Notes: a model not told the origin generated them from the sequence alone. 64,000 bases of DNA from Methyloligella sp. GL2 (GCF_013341275.1 NZ_CP054476.1:757501-821500); one strand, 5' to 3'; counted from the stretch's first letter, positions 27,868 to 36,999 are shown. Made by a program: numbers and translations.

Positions 27868-28522
27868 TGGCAGCACTAGCGGCGCTGCCGAAATGCGTCA
27901 CAGCGTAGTGCACAGCGCTCGTCCGGTCGGGGAGGTTCAATTTCTTCATCGCGTTGCCGAGATGGATACGCACGGTCTGACTGCTGAGGCCGAGCTCTTC
28001 GGCGATATTCTTCACCGACGATCCGCTGCCGAGCAGAACCAGCACATCGCGCTCCCGGCTGGTGAGACTGCTTAAGTCTCGCTCTTCGGAAGTCGCATTC
28101 TTGGGGCGCTCCGCAGGCGCCGAAGAGCGCTCGATGATGCGGCGCGGGAAGGAGACTTCTCCGGCCAGCACGCGCTCCAGCGCCCGCACGATCTCGGGCC
28201 CGGCGGCCGATTTCGGGATATAGCCGATGGCGCCTTGCTCGACCGACCGGATGACGTGCTCGACATCTTCATGCACCGAGACGACCACCACCGGAATGTT
28301 GGGGTACTTCGCCCGAAGCGCATGCAGGCCGCCGAGCTCCTCCGAACCGGGCATGACGAGGTCCAGCAAGATCAAGCTGGTGTCGGGGTGCTCCGCCAGG
28401 AGCTCCATAAGCTCGCCGAAACTCTCGGCTTCGTAAATCTCAAGCTCCTGCTCCAGCCTGCGCATAATCTGCTTGAGAGACTGTCGGACCACCCAATGGT
28501 CGTCTCCGATAATGACCTTCAT
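27860..28522 (-). CDS. NarL/FixJ (LuxR-type) response regulator
   Basis: Residues 1-120 are a receiver domain with acidic pair GDDH, phospho-accepting Asp in LILLDLVMPG and Lys in GYIPKSA. Residues 150-210 are a LuxR helix-turn-helix: LTSRERDVLVLLGSGSSVKNIAEELGLSSQTVRIHLGNAMKKL. It is the first gene of the regulator-kinase-binding protein operon. Its most likely target is the divergent amide transporter promoter 0.4 kb away, where a CTAGA-N7-TCTAG palindrome lies; the same palindrome precedes the porin gene at 39.4 kb. The DNA-site link is inference. Confidence 0.9.
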   Translation of the reverse strand: MKVIIGDDHWVVRQSLKQIMRRLEQELEIYEAESFGELMELLAEHPDTSLILLDLVMPGSEELGGLHALRAKYPNIPVVVVSVHEDVEHVIRSVEQGAIGYIPKSAAGPEIVRALERVLAGEVSFPRRIIERSSAPAERPKNATSEERDLSSLTSRERDVLVLLGSGSSVKNIAEELGLSSQTVRIHLGNAMKKLNLPDRTSAVHYAVTHFGSAASAANG

Positions 28523-29015
28523 TCTGGAACGTTAGCTCCCTTCGCGTCGGCAGCGCGTGCGTCTAGAAGTGCCATGCCGGCGCGGCTGATTGATTCTCTA
28601 TATCCGCTGGGGGATTTCGTTCACATATGGTCATAGTTCGTGACCGATTCCAAGCAGGAGGAATGATAAATAACATCTTTTAGTTGCACGAAAGATGCTG
28701 GGCCACCCCGCTCTAGAGGATCTGCTGCGCGCTCTCGGGCTGCCGGATCGTCAGGTGGATCGTTAACAGATCCTTTCTAAGTCGCTCATTTGCCCGATAA
28801 ATTTGCGCAATGCACGTGAAAAAAACGCCAAGCGCACACGCTTTCGGCATTTGCGGCACTCTCCGATAAAAATTTTCGGCTGGCGCAGAAAAGGCATTGA
28901 CGGCCTCCCTGCAATTCGCTCAAGTGTCTAGACGTTAATTCTAGTTCACTCACCGAATATCTAGCGTTGTGTGTCTAAGAGGCATGCGCGCTTCGCCATC
29001 AGGGGGATCGTATCA
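28523..29015. other. Long divergent regulatory region
   Basis: This 490-nt gap separates the two-component operon from the amide transporter. No gene was found in it. It contains five CTAG tetramers (28563, 28713, 28928, 28941 and 28961); the last three are clustered 55-90 nt before the transporter start and include the palindrome listed separately. A weak TTGACG hexamer lies at about 28898. The large size suggests control from a distance. Confidence 0.55.
28928..28944. promoter_or_regulatory. CTAGA-N7-TCTAG palindrome upstream of amide transporter
   Basis: The 17-bp element CTAGA-CGTTAAT-TCTAG is repeated in form at 39359-39375 before the TorF porin gene. A further CTAG follows at 28961. 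It ends 71 nt before the transporter start codon. Candidate binding site of the LuxR-type regulator encoded at 27860-28522. Confidence 0.6.
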
Positions 29016-30323
29016 ATGGACTTTACCCGCCGAAAACTCCTCAAGACGACGCTCGCTGCTTCTGCCGCATTTTCAGCGCCGCATCTCTGGCTCCCGGCTT
29101 CGAAGGAAGCCTGGGGCGCGACGGTGAAGAAGGGCGAGCCGATCAAGGTCGGGCTTCTCTTCTCGCTTACCGGCGCGCTCGCCGTACCGGAGGAAGACTC
29201 CACGCTGGTGCTGCAATACGCCTTCGACGAGATCAACAAGAACGGCGGCATCAACGGCGTGCCGGTCGAGCCGGTGATCGTCGACGCCAAGTCGGACTTC
29301 AACGTCTACACCGAGAAGGCCAAGGAGCTGATCATCCGCGACAAGGTCATCGCGCTGTTCGGCTGCTACACCTCGGCGAGCCGCAAGGCGATCCTGCCGA
29401 CCGTGATGCAGCGCAATCATCTGCTCTACTACCCGACCTGCTACGAGGGCGCCGAGTGCACGCAGAACGCCATCTGCACCGGTCCGCTTGCCAATCAGCA
29501 TTCCAAGGACCTGATTCCCTTCATGGTGAAGAACTTCGGCAAGAAGGTCTTCTTCGTCGGGTCCAACTATGTCTGGCCGAAAGAGTCGAACAAGAACGCC
29601 AAGATCTGGCTGGAGGAGGCCGGCGGCGAGCTGCTCGGCGAAGAGTATGTCCCGCTCGGCAGCTCCGAGTTCGGTCCGGTGTTCAATAAGATCCGCGACA
29701 CCCAGCCGGACTTCATCTTCTCGACGGTCGTCGGCGCATCCGACATCGCCTTCCACAAGCAGTTCAAGCAGGAAGGCTTCAAGGTGGACAAGATGCCGAT
29801 CGCATCGCTCACCACGGGCGAGATCGAGACCCGCGCCATGGGGCCGGAATTCGGTGCCGGCCACTTCCTCTCCGCGCCTTACTTCCAGAGCCTCGACAAC
29901 CCGACCAACCACAAATTCGTCGAGGGCTTCCTGTCGAGCAAATACGGCAAGAACGGCGTGACCCACTACAACATGGAGGAGACCTATCTCTCCGCCTATG
30001 TGTTCAAATACGGCTTCGAGAAAGCCGTCGCGGCGGTCGGGGTCGAGAACGTCACGCCACGCATCATCCGCGATCATTCCGGCGGTGTCCGGGTGGAGGA
30101 CAATGTCTCGCCGGAAGGCTTGGTCTGGATCGACGAGGACAACTTCAACACCTGGCTGAAGCCGAAGATCGGTCAGTGCCAGGGCGATGGCACCTTCAAG
30201 GTTCTGAAGGCGTCCGAAGGCCAGGTCCAGCCGCTTCCCTTCTCGATCTATCCCGACTCGGGCACCTGCACCAAGGACGGGCTGAAGGCGCCTGACGGCA
30301 AGATCCGCACCAACGTCATCTGA
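29016..30323 (+). CDS. Urea/short-chain amide ABC transporter substrate-binding protein (UrtA/FmdD-like)
   Basis: The 435-residue precursor starts with a twin-arginine signal (FTRRKLLKTTLAASAAF), suggesting Tat export. The mature protein is a type I binding protein: IKVGLLFSLTGALAVPEEDSTLVLQYAFDEINKNGGINGVPV, then GCYTSASRKAILPTVMQRNHLLYYPTCYEG, a segment characteristic of UrtA/FmdD/AmiC-type proteins. The ATG at 29016 is preceded by aggggga. It opens a five-gene operon with two permeases and two ATPases leading directly to dimethylformamidase, so N-formyl or short amides are likelier ligands than urea. A strong hairpin follows the gene. Confidence 0.9.
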   Translation: MDFTRRKLLKTTLAASAAFSAPHLWLPASKEAWGATVKKGEPIKVGLLFSLTGALAVPEEDSTLVLQYAFDEINKNGGINGVPVEPVIVDAKSDFNVYTEKAKELIIRDKVIALFGCYTSASRKAILPTVMQRNHLLYYPTCYEGAECTQNAICTGPLANQHSKDLIPFMVKNFGKKVFFVGSNYVWPKESNKNAKIWLEEAGGELLGEEYVPLGSSEFGPVFNKIRDTQPDFIFSTVVGASDIAFHKQFKQEGFKVDKMPIASLTTGEIETRAMGPEFGAGHFLSAPYFQSLDNPTNHKFVEGFLSSKYGKNGVTHYNMEETYLSAYVFKYGFEKAVAAVGVENVTPRIIRDHSGGVRVEDNVSPEGLVWIDEDNFNTWLKPKIGQCQGDGTFKVLKASEGQVQPLPFSIYPDSGTCTKDGLKAPDGKIRTNVI

Positions 30324-30330
30324 CGCAAAA

Positions 30331-30364
30331 CCGGGCCCGCGTTGTCACGGTGGCGCGGGCCCGG
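30331..30364 (+). promoter_or_regulatory. Stem-loop between binding-protein and permease genes
   Basis: Perfect 11-bp arms ccgggcccgcg / cgcgggcccgg flank 12 nt. No T run follows. In ABC operons such a hairpin protects the upstream mRNA, giving more binding protein than permease; that role is inferred. Confidence 0.65.
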
Positions 30365-30461
30365 CTCCCGACTGAAACGAATTTGAAAAGTGCAAGGCGC
30401 GCCGTCGTTGCGGCGGGCGAAGGGCCGATTGCGGCTCCAAGCACGGGGGACCTTACGGATT

Positions 30462-31337
30462 ATGGATCTCGGGACGCTCGCGAACGCTCTCATCCTCGGC
30501 GTCAGCATTGCCAGCATCTGGCTTGTTGCGGCGCTGGGGCTGACGGTTATCTACGGCACTGCCGGCGTGATCAACATGGCGCATGGCGAGCTGATCATGC
30601 TCGGCGCCTACAGCACCTATATGCTGCAGGTCTATCTCGGCGTTCCCTATCTCATCTGTATCCCGGCCTCGTTCGTGATCGTGGCGCTGGTTGGGCTTCT
30701 GCTCGAGCGCGGGCTCATCCGCTATCTCTACAATCGGCCGCTCGACACACTGCTGGCCACCTGCGGCGTGTCGCTGGTGCTGATGCAGAGCGTGCGGCTG
30801 ATCTTCGGCAGCGATCCGAAATACATCTCCGTGCCGGAAATCTTCTCCAGCAATATCGCGCTCGGCTCGGTCTCCATCTCCACCTTCCGCGTCATCATCT
30901 TGGCGGTCACGGCGCTGCTGGTCTTCGGGCTGTGGTTCTTGTTCTACAAGACGCGCTTCGGCGTGCAGGTCCGCGCCGTGATGCAGAACAAGGAGATGGC
31001 CGCCTCGTTCGGCATCAATGCCGGCCGCGTCTACATGCTGACCTTCTCGCTCGGGGCGGGGCTTGCCGGCGTCGCCGGCTCGCTGTTCGGCGTGCTGGCC
31101 ATCGTGCTGCCGACCATGGGCGCGAGCTACGTGGTGCAGTCCTTCCTGATGGTGGTGGTCGGCGGCGGTTCGCTTGCCGGCAGCGTCGCGGCGAGTGCCG
31201 CGACCGGGGAGATGCAATCCGTGCTGGCATCGTTCACCAACGCCACCTTGGCCCGCTTCATCATCTTCGTGCTGATCGTCGTGTTCCTCCGCTTCCGGCC
31301 GCAAGGGCTGTTCGCGCAAGGCGGGGTGAGGCGATGA
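30462..31337 (+). CDS. Branched-chain/urea-type ABC transporter permease (UrtB-like)
   Basis: A 291-residue permease of the LivH/UrtB family with about eight helices. Diagnostic segments are IYGTAGVINMAHGELIMLGAY in the second and third helices, RAVMQNKEMAASFGINA (the coupling EAA-like loop) and VVGGGSLAGSV. The ATG at 30462 (RBS gggga) begins MDLGTLANALILG, directly at the first helix; an upstream in-frame start at 30390 would add basic residues. It forms the membrane channel with the next permease. Confidence 0.92.
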   Translation: MDLGTLANALILGVSIASIWLVAALGLTVIYGTAGVINMAHGELIMLGAYSTYMLQVYLGVPYLICIPASFVIVALVGLLLERGLIRYLYNRPLDTLLATCGVSLVLMQSVRLIFGSDPKYISVPEIFSSNIALGSVSISTFRVIILAVTALLVFGLWFLFYKTRFGVQVRAVMQNKEMAASFGINAGRVYMLTFSLGAGLAGVAGSLFGVLAIVLPTMGASYVVQSFLMVVVGGGSLAGSVAASAATGEMQSVLASFTNATLARFIIFVLIVVFLRFRPQGLFAQGGVRR

Positions 31338-31377
31338 GCGCGGTCAGCAAGCGGCAAGCGAAACGGGGCTGGTAATC

Positions 31378-32481
31378 ATGGGCAATATCTATCACGACAA
31401 GAAGCTGCAATGGCTCGCCTATGCGGTGTTCTTCGCCGCCATCGGTATCGTGCCGCTATTCGTCGGCGACGCCTTTCTGCTCAACCAGCTCGCGACCTAC
31501 GGCATCTACGCGATGTTGGCTCTGTCGATCAGCTTGTGCTGGGGCTTTGGCGGCATCCTCAATCTCGGCCAGGGCATTTCCTTCGGCCTTGGCGCCTACG
31601 GCATGGCGATGACCATGCAGATGCAGACCCAGACGGACTCCAACCCGATCCCGCCCTTCATGCTGAACAACAGCCTGGAGCATCTGCCGTGGTTCTGGGA
31701 GCCGTTCTCCAGCACGGCGGGCGGGCTGATCTTCGCGGTCGCGGTGCCGACATTCTTCTGCGCGGTGTTCGGCAGCATCATGTTCCGGGCGCGCGTCTCC
31801 GGTGTGTTCTTCACCATCATGACGCTGGCTATGCTGTCGGCATTCTACACCATCATCCTCGATCAGCAGGCCTATACCGGCGGTGCCAACGGCTTGACGC
31901 CGCCGGCCTCGCTGCAGATCGGCAGCTTCGAGATCGATCCCTATAGCGCCACCGCCTACTGGATCGTCTTCGCCCTTCTATGCGTTGCCACGGTGCTGGC
32001 GAAGCTCCTCACCCAGAGCTCGTTCGGGCTGGTGACCCAGGCGATCCGCGACGATGCCGAACGGGTGCGCTTCCTCGGCTATAACGTCGCCGGCTACGAG
32101 ACCGCGATCTACACCATCTCCGGCATGATCGCCGCCATCGCCGGCTGCTGCTGGGTGATGCTGGTGCAGTATGTGTCGCCGGCTCAGCTCGATGTCAGCC
32201 TCAGCCTTTCCATGGTGATCTGGGCGGCGATCGGCGGACGCAACTCGCTGCTCTGGGCGATGATCGGCGCCTTCCTCATCCAGGGCGGCCAGAGCTATCT
32301 CGGCGACCAGTTTCTTTCGACCTGGCTTCTGCTTCTCGGCGGCTTCTTCATCGTCGTGGTGCGGTTCCTGCCGAACGGCCTGGCAAGCCTCGCCGAGGCG
32401 GGGCTCGGCTGGCTGAGCGCACGGCTTCCGTCGAAGTCGGGCCGGGCCATCGAATCCGTGACGGCAGAGGAGGGGGCATAA
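31378..32481 (+). CDS. Branched-chain/urea-type ABC transporter permease (UrtC-like)
   Basis: A 367-residue LivM/UrtC-family permease with about ten helices. Family features are LALSISLCWGFGGILNLGQGISFGLGAYGMAM, the coupling loop FGLVTQAIRDDAERVRFLGYN and WAAIGGRNSLLWAMIGAFL. It is 40 nt after the first permease. The UrtC-like extension between helices 3 and 4 (residues about 82-115) is present, which separates it from ordinary LivM. The stop is 2 nt before the next ATPase start. Confidence 0.92.
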   Translation: MGNIYHDKKLQWLAYAVFFAAIGIVPLFVGDAFLLNQLATYGIYAMLALSISLCWGFGGILNLGQGISFGLGAYGMAMTMQMQTQTDSNPIPPFMLNNSLEHLPWFWEPFSSTAGGLIFAVAVPTFFCAVFGSIMFRARVSGVFFTIMTLAMLSAFYTIILDQQAYTGGANGLTPPASLQIGSFEIDPYSATAYWIVFALLCVATVLAKLLTQSSFGLVTQAIRDDAERVRFLGYNVAGYETAIYTISGMIAAIAGCCWVMLVQYVSPAQLDVSLSLSMVIWAAIGGRNSLLWAMIGAFLIQGGQSYLGDQFLSTWLLLLGGFFIVVVRFLPNGLASLAEAGLGWLSARLPSKSGRAIESVTAEEGA

Positions 32482-32483
32482 AG

Positions 32484-33233
32484 ATGTCGGGACTTCTCGA
32501 AATCCAGCATCTGTCGAAGAGCTTCGATACGGTCCAGGTGATCAACGACTTCAGCATGGAAGTCACCGAGGGCACGATCTGCTGCCTGGTCGGTCCCAAC
32601 GGCGCCGGCAAGACCACGACGATCGATCTGATCACCGGGCGGGTGAAGCCGACTTCGGGCAAGATCCTGTTCGCCGGCAACGACATCACCGGCCAGGACG
32701 AGCATGTCACGGCGCGAGCCGGGATCGGTCGCAAGTTCCAGGTGCCGGCCGTGCTGCGCGACATGACGGTGCGGCAAAATCTGGAGGTCGCCTATAGCCG
32801 GCAGACCAATCCCTTCACCAACCTGTTCACCTTTCACCCGAGCGGGCTGAAGCAGAAGTTCGACGAGATTGCGACGCTGGCCGGGCTGACGCACCGGCTC
32901 GAAGAGTTCGCGGGCAATCTCTCGCATGGCGAAACGCAATGGCTGGAGATCGGCATGGTGCTGATGCAGGAGCCGCGGCTCTTGCTGATGGACGAGCCGA
33001 TTGCCGGCATGACCGAAGCCGAGATCGAAAAGACCACCAGCATCTTCAAGGATCTGCGCAAGAGCGCGACGTTGGTCGTGGTGGAGCACGATATGGGCTT
33101 CGTGCGCGAGATCGCCGATGTGGTGACGGTGATGCATATGGGTTCGCTGCTGGCGCAAGGCGACATCGCCGCAATCGAAGCGGATGCGCGCGTGCGCGAC
33201 GTCTATCTCGGCGAGGAGGAGGAAGCGGCATGA
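32484..33233 (+). CDS. ABC transporter ATP-binding protein (UrtD-like)
   Basis: A 249-residue LivG/UrtD-type ATPase: Walker A GPNGAGKT, Q-loop in GIGRKFQVPAVL (the UrtD form), signature LSHGETQWLEIG in place of LSGG, Walker B LLLMDEP and a switch His in VVEHDMGFV. The signature LSHGE-Q-LEIG is typical of UrtD. The stop overlaps the start of the next ATPase (ATGA). Confidence 0.93.
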   Translation: MSGLLEIQHLSKSFDTVQVINDFSMEVTEGTICCLVGPNGAGKTTTIDLITGRVKPTSGKILFAGNDITGQDEHVTARAGIGRKFQVPAVLRDMTVRQNLEVAYSRQTNPFTNLFTFHPSGLKQKFDEIATLAGLTHRLEEFAGNLSHGETQWLEIGMVLMQEPRLLLMDEPIAGMTEAEIEKTTSIFKDLRKSATLVVVEHDMGFVREIADVVTVMHMGSLLAQGDIAAIEADARVRDVYLGEEEEAA

Positions 33234-33934
33234 GCGCGTTGCTGCAGCTGGAAAACGTCACGTCCTATTACGGCGCGACGCCGATCCTCAGGGACTTTTC
33301 CTTCGAGCTTAAGAAGGGGCAATGCGTCTGCGTGCTCGGCCGCAACGGCGTCGGCAAGACCACCTTGATGCGCACCATCATGGGGCTGACCGACAAATCG
33401 ACCGGCGCGATCACGATGGACGGCGCCGAGATCGGCAACAAGCCGACCTATGTGCGGGCGACTTACGGGCTCGGCTACGTGCCTCAGGGGCGCGGCATTC
33501 TTTCGGATTTCACGGTGCGCGAGAACATCCTGCTGGGCACCTTCGCGCGCAAGGATCACGCCGCCGGTATCCCGGAGCTTTGCCTGAAGATCTTTCCCTA
33601 TTTGCGGGAGAATCTCGACCGGCGCGCCGGGCTTCTTTCCGGCGGGCAGAAGCAGCAGCTCGCCGTGGCGCGCGCGCTCGCCGTCGATCCGCAAGTGTTG
33701 CTGCTGGACGAGCCGACCGAAGGCATCCAGCCCAACATCGTGCACGAGATCGGCGAGATCCTGCAGATGCTGAACAAGGAGCTCGGCATCAGCCTGATCC
33801 TGACCGAGCAGCATATCAAGGTCGCGCGCAAGCTCGGCGACGCCTTCGTCATGGTCGATAACGGCCGGGTGGTGGCAAGCGGGCCGATCGCGGAAATGAC
33901 CGACGAACTCGTCGAGCAACATATGACGATCTAA
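33230..33934 (+). CDS. ABC transporter ATP-binding protein (UrtE-like)
   Basis: A 234-residue LivF/UrtE-type ATPase: Walker A GRNGVGKT, GYVPQGRGIL, signature LSGGQKQQLAVA, Walker B VLLLDEPTEGIQP and switch His in LTEQHIKV. The PTEGIQP wording is usual for UrtE. It is the last transporter gene; dimethylformamidase small subunit follows after 87 nt, so the uptake genes and the enzyme may be co-transcribed. Confidence 0.93.
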   Translation: MSALLQLENVTSYYGATPILRDFSFELKKGQCVCVLGRNGVGKTTLMRTIMGLTDKSTGAITMDGAEIGNKPTYVRATYGLGYVPQGRGILSDFTVRENILLGTFARKDHAAGIPELCLKIFPYLRENLDRRAGLLSGGQKQQLAVARALAVDPQVLLLDEPTEGIQPNIVHEIGEILQMLNKELGISLILTEQHIKVARKLGDAFVMVDNGRVVASGPIAEMTDELVEQHMTI

Positions 33935-34021
33935 CGGTTTGGGAACGATAGTCGGCGCCCCCATCCGCGGCGCGCCGAACGATCGAGTGAGGAAGTGAAT
34001 CAGCAACCAACGGAGCGAAAC

Positions 34022-34462
34022 ATGATTCCAATTCCGAAGAAGGGCACGCCGGAGCGTGAGGAACTCATTCGGCTGCACAGGGAGTGCGTCGACTCCATGA
34101 AGGGCGTCGCTGGGTTCTCGGTGCTGAAATGCGAGACGCCGGGCGACACCACCGTGGTGACTGGCGGCGTGCACGAGTATCCGACGCTCCGCCGGGTCCT
34201 GATGCGCATGCGCGGCGAGTCGCCGGCGGGCAAGCTCATCACCATCTGCACCAAGGTGGACAAGGAATGGCGCATCGGCCGCCTGTCGGGCATCCGCGGC
34301 GTGCCGCCGGAGTTCGTCAACGACAAGGTCTACACCGATGAGCAGGAGATCCAGCACGACATCTTCCTGATGCGCCTGGACGAGCTGCCGGAGACGGCGG
34401 GCATGCCGGAGAATTTCGAAGAAGGCTGGAAGCACCGCGACGACAACTGGCCGGTGACCTGA
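34022..34462 (+). CDS. dmfA1: N,N-dimethylformamidase, small (alpha) subunit
   Basis: A 146-residue protein that I recognise as the small subunit of N,N-dimethylformamidase by its size, the internal WRIGRLSGIRGVPPEFVNDKVYTDEQEIQHDIFLMRLDELP stretch and its position directly before the large subunit. The holoenzyme hydrolyses dimethylformamide to formate and dimethylamine; the small subunit has no catalytic metal. The ATG at 34022 has cggagcg upstream; a GTG at 33995 is a weaker alternative. It is slightly longer than the roughly 132-residue subunit described in Alcaligenes. It lies between the transporter and the large-subunit gene. Confidence 0.85.
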   Translation: MIPIPKKGTPEREELIRLHRECVDSMKGVAGFSVLKCETPGDTTVVTGGVHEYPTLRRVLMRMRGESPAGKLITICTKVDKEWRIGRLSGIRGVPPEFVNDKVYTDEQEIQHDIFLMRLDELPETAGMPENFEEGWKHRDDNWPVT

Positions 34463-34596
34463 GCCTGACCGCTCCGGGCTAGGGGGCGTCCGCCCCCGGC
34501 TTCAACGAAACCATCGATTCTTGCCGCGTCTTCGAGACCCTGAGGACGCGAACGGCGGAGCTTTGCTCCACGTGCATTGAGAAACTGGAGACTACT

Positions 34597-36999
34597 ATGT
34601 GTGCCATGAGGCTGACCGGATACGCCGATAAGTTCGGCGTTCACCCCGGCGAGAAGATCAAGTTCTACGTCAATTGCGACGGCCCTTCGGAGTTCAAGGC
34701 CGAGGTCGTGCAGATGATCCACGGCGACACCAATCCGCGCGGGCCCGGCTATATCGAGCGGCCGATGGATACGGCGGCGAACGGCGTCTACAAGGGCCGC
34801 AAGCAGATCATTCACAGCGGCTCCTACGGCTTTGTCGAGGATGCGCCGCAGTTCCACGTCGACAGCTTCACGCTGCAGTGCTGGATCTGGCCGACCACGC
34901 CGAAGACCCATCCGCGCTATTGGAAGCACGGCGCGCAAGGGCTGGTGACCAAATGGATGGACGGCAAGGGCTATGGCCTCTTCATCAACGAAGAGGGCTG
35001 CGTCGAGCTGCGCATCAACGAGCACAAGATCAGCACCGGCGTGCCGATCCGCGATCATGCCTGGCACTTCATCGCCGCCAGCTTCGATGCGGAGACCGGC
35101 GAGGTGGTGCTGTATCACGAGCCGCAGATCGTCTATGCGCTGGATCCGGTGATCGAGCCGGTGAAGACCACGGTGGACACCACCATTGCCCATACCGCCG
35201 CACCGACGGCGCTCGGCGCTTATGTGGAGAAGATCGACGGCAACGATGCGCTGGCCCAGTCTTCGCTGCCGGCCGGCGTCTGGTTTGCCGGCAAGTATAA
35301 CGGCAAGATCGACAGCCCGCGCATCTGCAACAAAGCCCTCAACCGGTTCGAGATCGAGCAGATGAAGGGCGGTGCCCAGCCCGGCCTGACCGAGCGGCGC
35401 AATTCCGGTCCGACCGGCGCGCTGTCGGAGGTGATCGTTGCGGCCTGGGATTTCTGGGACGGCATCGACACCATCGCCGCCAAGGATAACGGCCCGTATG
35501 GCTTCGACGCGCAGCTGGTCAATTGCCCGACCCGCGCGCTGACCGGCTACAATTGGTCCGGCCAGAATTTCGACTGGAAGTTCGCCACCAAGGAATACGG
35601 CGCCATCCACTTCCATGACGACGATGTCGACAATGCCCGCTGGCAGGTCGACGTCGAATGGGATGTGCCGGCAGAAGGCATCAAGAGCCGCTTCTACGCG
35701 CTGAAGCTCACCACCGAAGACGGCGATGAGGACTACATTCCGTTCTGGGTGGTGCCGGAGATCGGCAAGGAGCAATCGAAGATCGCGGTGATGGTGCCGA
35801 CCATCAGCTACATGGCCTATGCCAACGAGCATGTGGCGTGTAACGCGGGCGGCGCGGAGCTGTTTGTCTACCGCGTGCCGATCATGCAGCAGCAGAACAT
35901 GTTCCTGGCCGAGCACCGGGAATATGGCGGCTCGATCTACGACACGCATACCGACGGCTCGGGCATCTGCCTGTCCTCGCGTCTGCGTCCGATCCTCAGC
36001 ATCCGGCCGAAATACGATCACTTCCTGGCGCAGGCGCCGTGGCAGTATCCCGCCGACCTCCACCTGATCTATTGGCTGGAGACGATGGGCTACGAATACG
36101 ACGTCATCACCGATGAGGACGTGACCTATGAAGGCCTGGCCCGGCTGGAGAACTACAACGTCATCATCACCGGCTCGCATCCGGAGCATAATTCCGGCAC
36201 CCAGCTCGACGCTCTGCACAACTACACGCAGCGCGGCGGACGCCTGATGTATATGGGCGCGGATGCCTGGTACTGGGTGCATTCCTACCACCCGGCCTAC
36301 GAGTCCGAAGGGCGCGGTGTGCTCACCGAGATGCGGCGCTGCGAATCCGGCATCCGCACTTGGCGCGCAGAGCCTGGCGAGTATTACCACCAGGGCACCG
36401 GTGAGCTCGGCGGCATGTGGCGCTTCCGCGGCCGCTCGCTCTACTCGGTCGCCGGTGTGGGCATGACCAATGAAGGCTTCGACGTCTCGACCTATTACAG
36501 CCGGACGCCGGATAGTCTCGACCCGCGGGTCGCCTGGGCCTTCGAGGGTATCGATTATGACGAGCCGATCGGCAATTTCGGCCTGGTGGGCGGCGGCTGC
36601 GCCGGCCTGGAGCTCGATATCGTCGACGTCACGCTGGGCTCGCCGCCGCACACGCTTGCGGTTGCGACCTCGGCCGGCCGCCATACCGAAGCCTATCTGT
36701 TGGTGATGGAAGATTTCGGCTTCAACCAGCAGGGCTTGGACGGCACCACCCATCCGCGTGTGCGTGGCGACATCGCCTTCCACGAGACGCCGAATGGCGG
36801 CGGTTGCTTCGCCTTCTCGTCGATCGCGTTCTGCGGCTCGCTTCCCTGGAACGAGGGCAAGAACAACGTCTCGACCCTGGTGGGCAATGTGCTCGACCGC
36901 TTCATGCAGGACGGCCCGCTGCCGGCGGCGCCGGCCGAGGCGATCAAGCATCGCGGACGGGCGGATTACGACACGCCGGAGCCTGCCACGCAGGCCTAA
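34597..36999 (+). CDS. dmfA2: N,N-dimethylformamidase, large (beta) subunit
   Basis: The 800-residue protein matches the dimethylformamidase large subunit: an N-terminal beta domain (TGYADKFGVHPGEKIKFYVNCDGP), a laminin-G/concanavalin-like domain (about 85-250, FTLQCWIWPTTPK... YGLFINEEG), and a C-terminal catalytic domain with a Rossmann-like core (NYNVIITGSHPEHNSG). The published structure reports a mononuclear iron bound by two Tyr and one Glu; by eye the candidates here are Tyr408 (SYMAY), Tyr448 (GGSIY) and Glu530 (SHPEH). It is about 40 residues longer than the described enzyme. It releases dimethylamine and formate, and sits downstream of an amide importer. Confidence 0.88.
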   Translation: MCAMRLTGYADKFGVHPGEKIKFYVNCDGPSEFKAEVVQMIHGDTNPRGPGYIERPMDTAANGVYKGRKQIIHSGSYGFVEDAPQFHVDSFTLQCWIWPTTPKTHPRYWKHGAQGLVTKWMDGKGYGLFINEEGCVELRINEHKISTGVPIRDHAWHFIAASFDAETGEVVLYHEPQIVYALDPVIEPVKTTVDTTIAHTAAPTALGAYVEKIDGNDALAQSSLPAGVWFAGKYNGKIDSPRICNKALNRFEIEQMKGGAQPGLTERRNSGPTGALSEVIVAAWDFWDGIDTIAAKDNGPYGFDAQLVNCPTRALTGYNWSGQNFDWKFATKEYGAIHFHDDDVDNARWQVDVEWDVPAEGIKSRFYALKLTTEDGDEDYIPFWVVPEIGKEQSKIAVMVPTISYMAYANEHVACNAGGAELFVYRVPIMQQQNMFLAEHREYGGSIYDTHTDGSGICLSSRLRPILSIRPKYDHFLAQAPWQYPADLHLIYWLETMGYEYDVITDEDVTYEGLARLENYNVIITGSHPEHNSGTQLDALHNYTQRGGRLMYMGADAWYWVHSYHPAYESEGRGVLTEMRRCESGIRTWRAEPGEYYHQGTGELGGMWRFRGRSLYSVAGVGMTNEGFDVSTYYSRTPDSLDPRVAWAFEGIDYDEPIGNFGLVGGGCAGLELDIVDVTLGSPPHTLAVATSAGRHTEAYLLVMEDFGFNQQGLDGTTHPRVRGDIAFHETPNGGGCFAFSSIAFCGSLPWNEGKNNVSTLVGNVLDRFMQDGPLPAAPAEAIKHRGRADYDTPEPATQA

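Noticed and set aside
28860-28915. A sigma-54 promoter before the amide transporter
   Set aside because: A tggcgcag...gcat stretch was seen, but the second element does not fit the TTGC consensus and spacing.
29016-33934. A true urea transporter (urtABCDE)
   Set aside because: Gene order and motifs are Urt-like, but no urease genes are present and dimethylformamidase follows directly, so the urt symbols are not used.
34330-36951. An 873-codon open frame on the minus strand
   Set aside because: It is the antisense shadow of dmfA2. Its translation is rich in Arg, His and Asp and has no motif, while the plus strand encodes a recognised enzyme.
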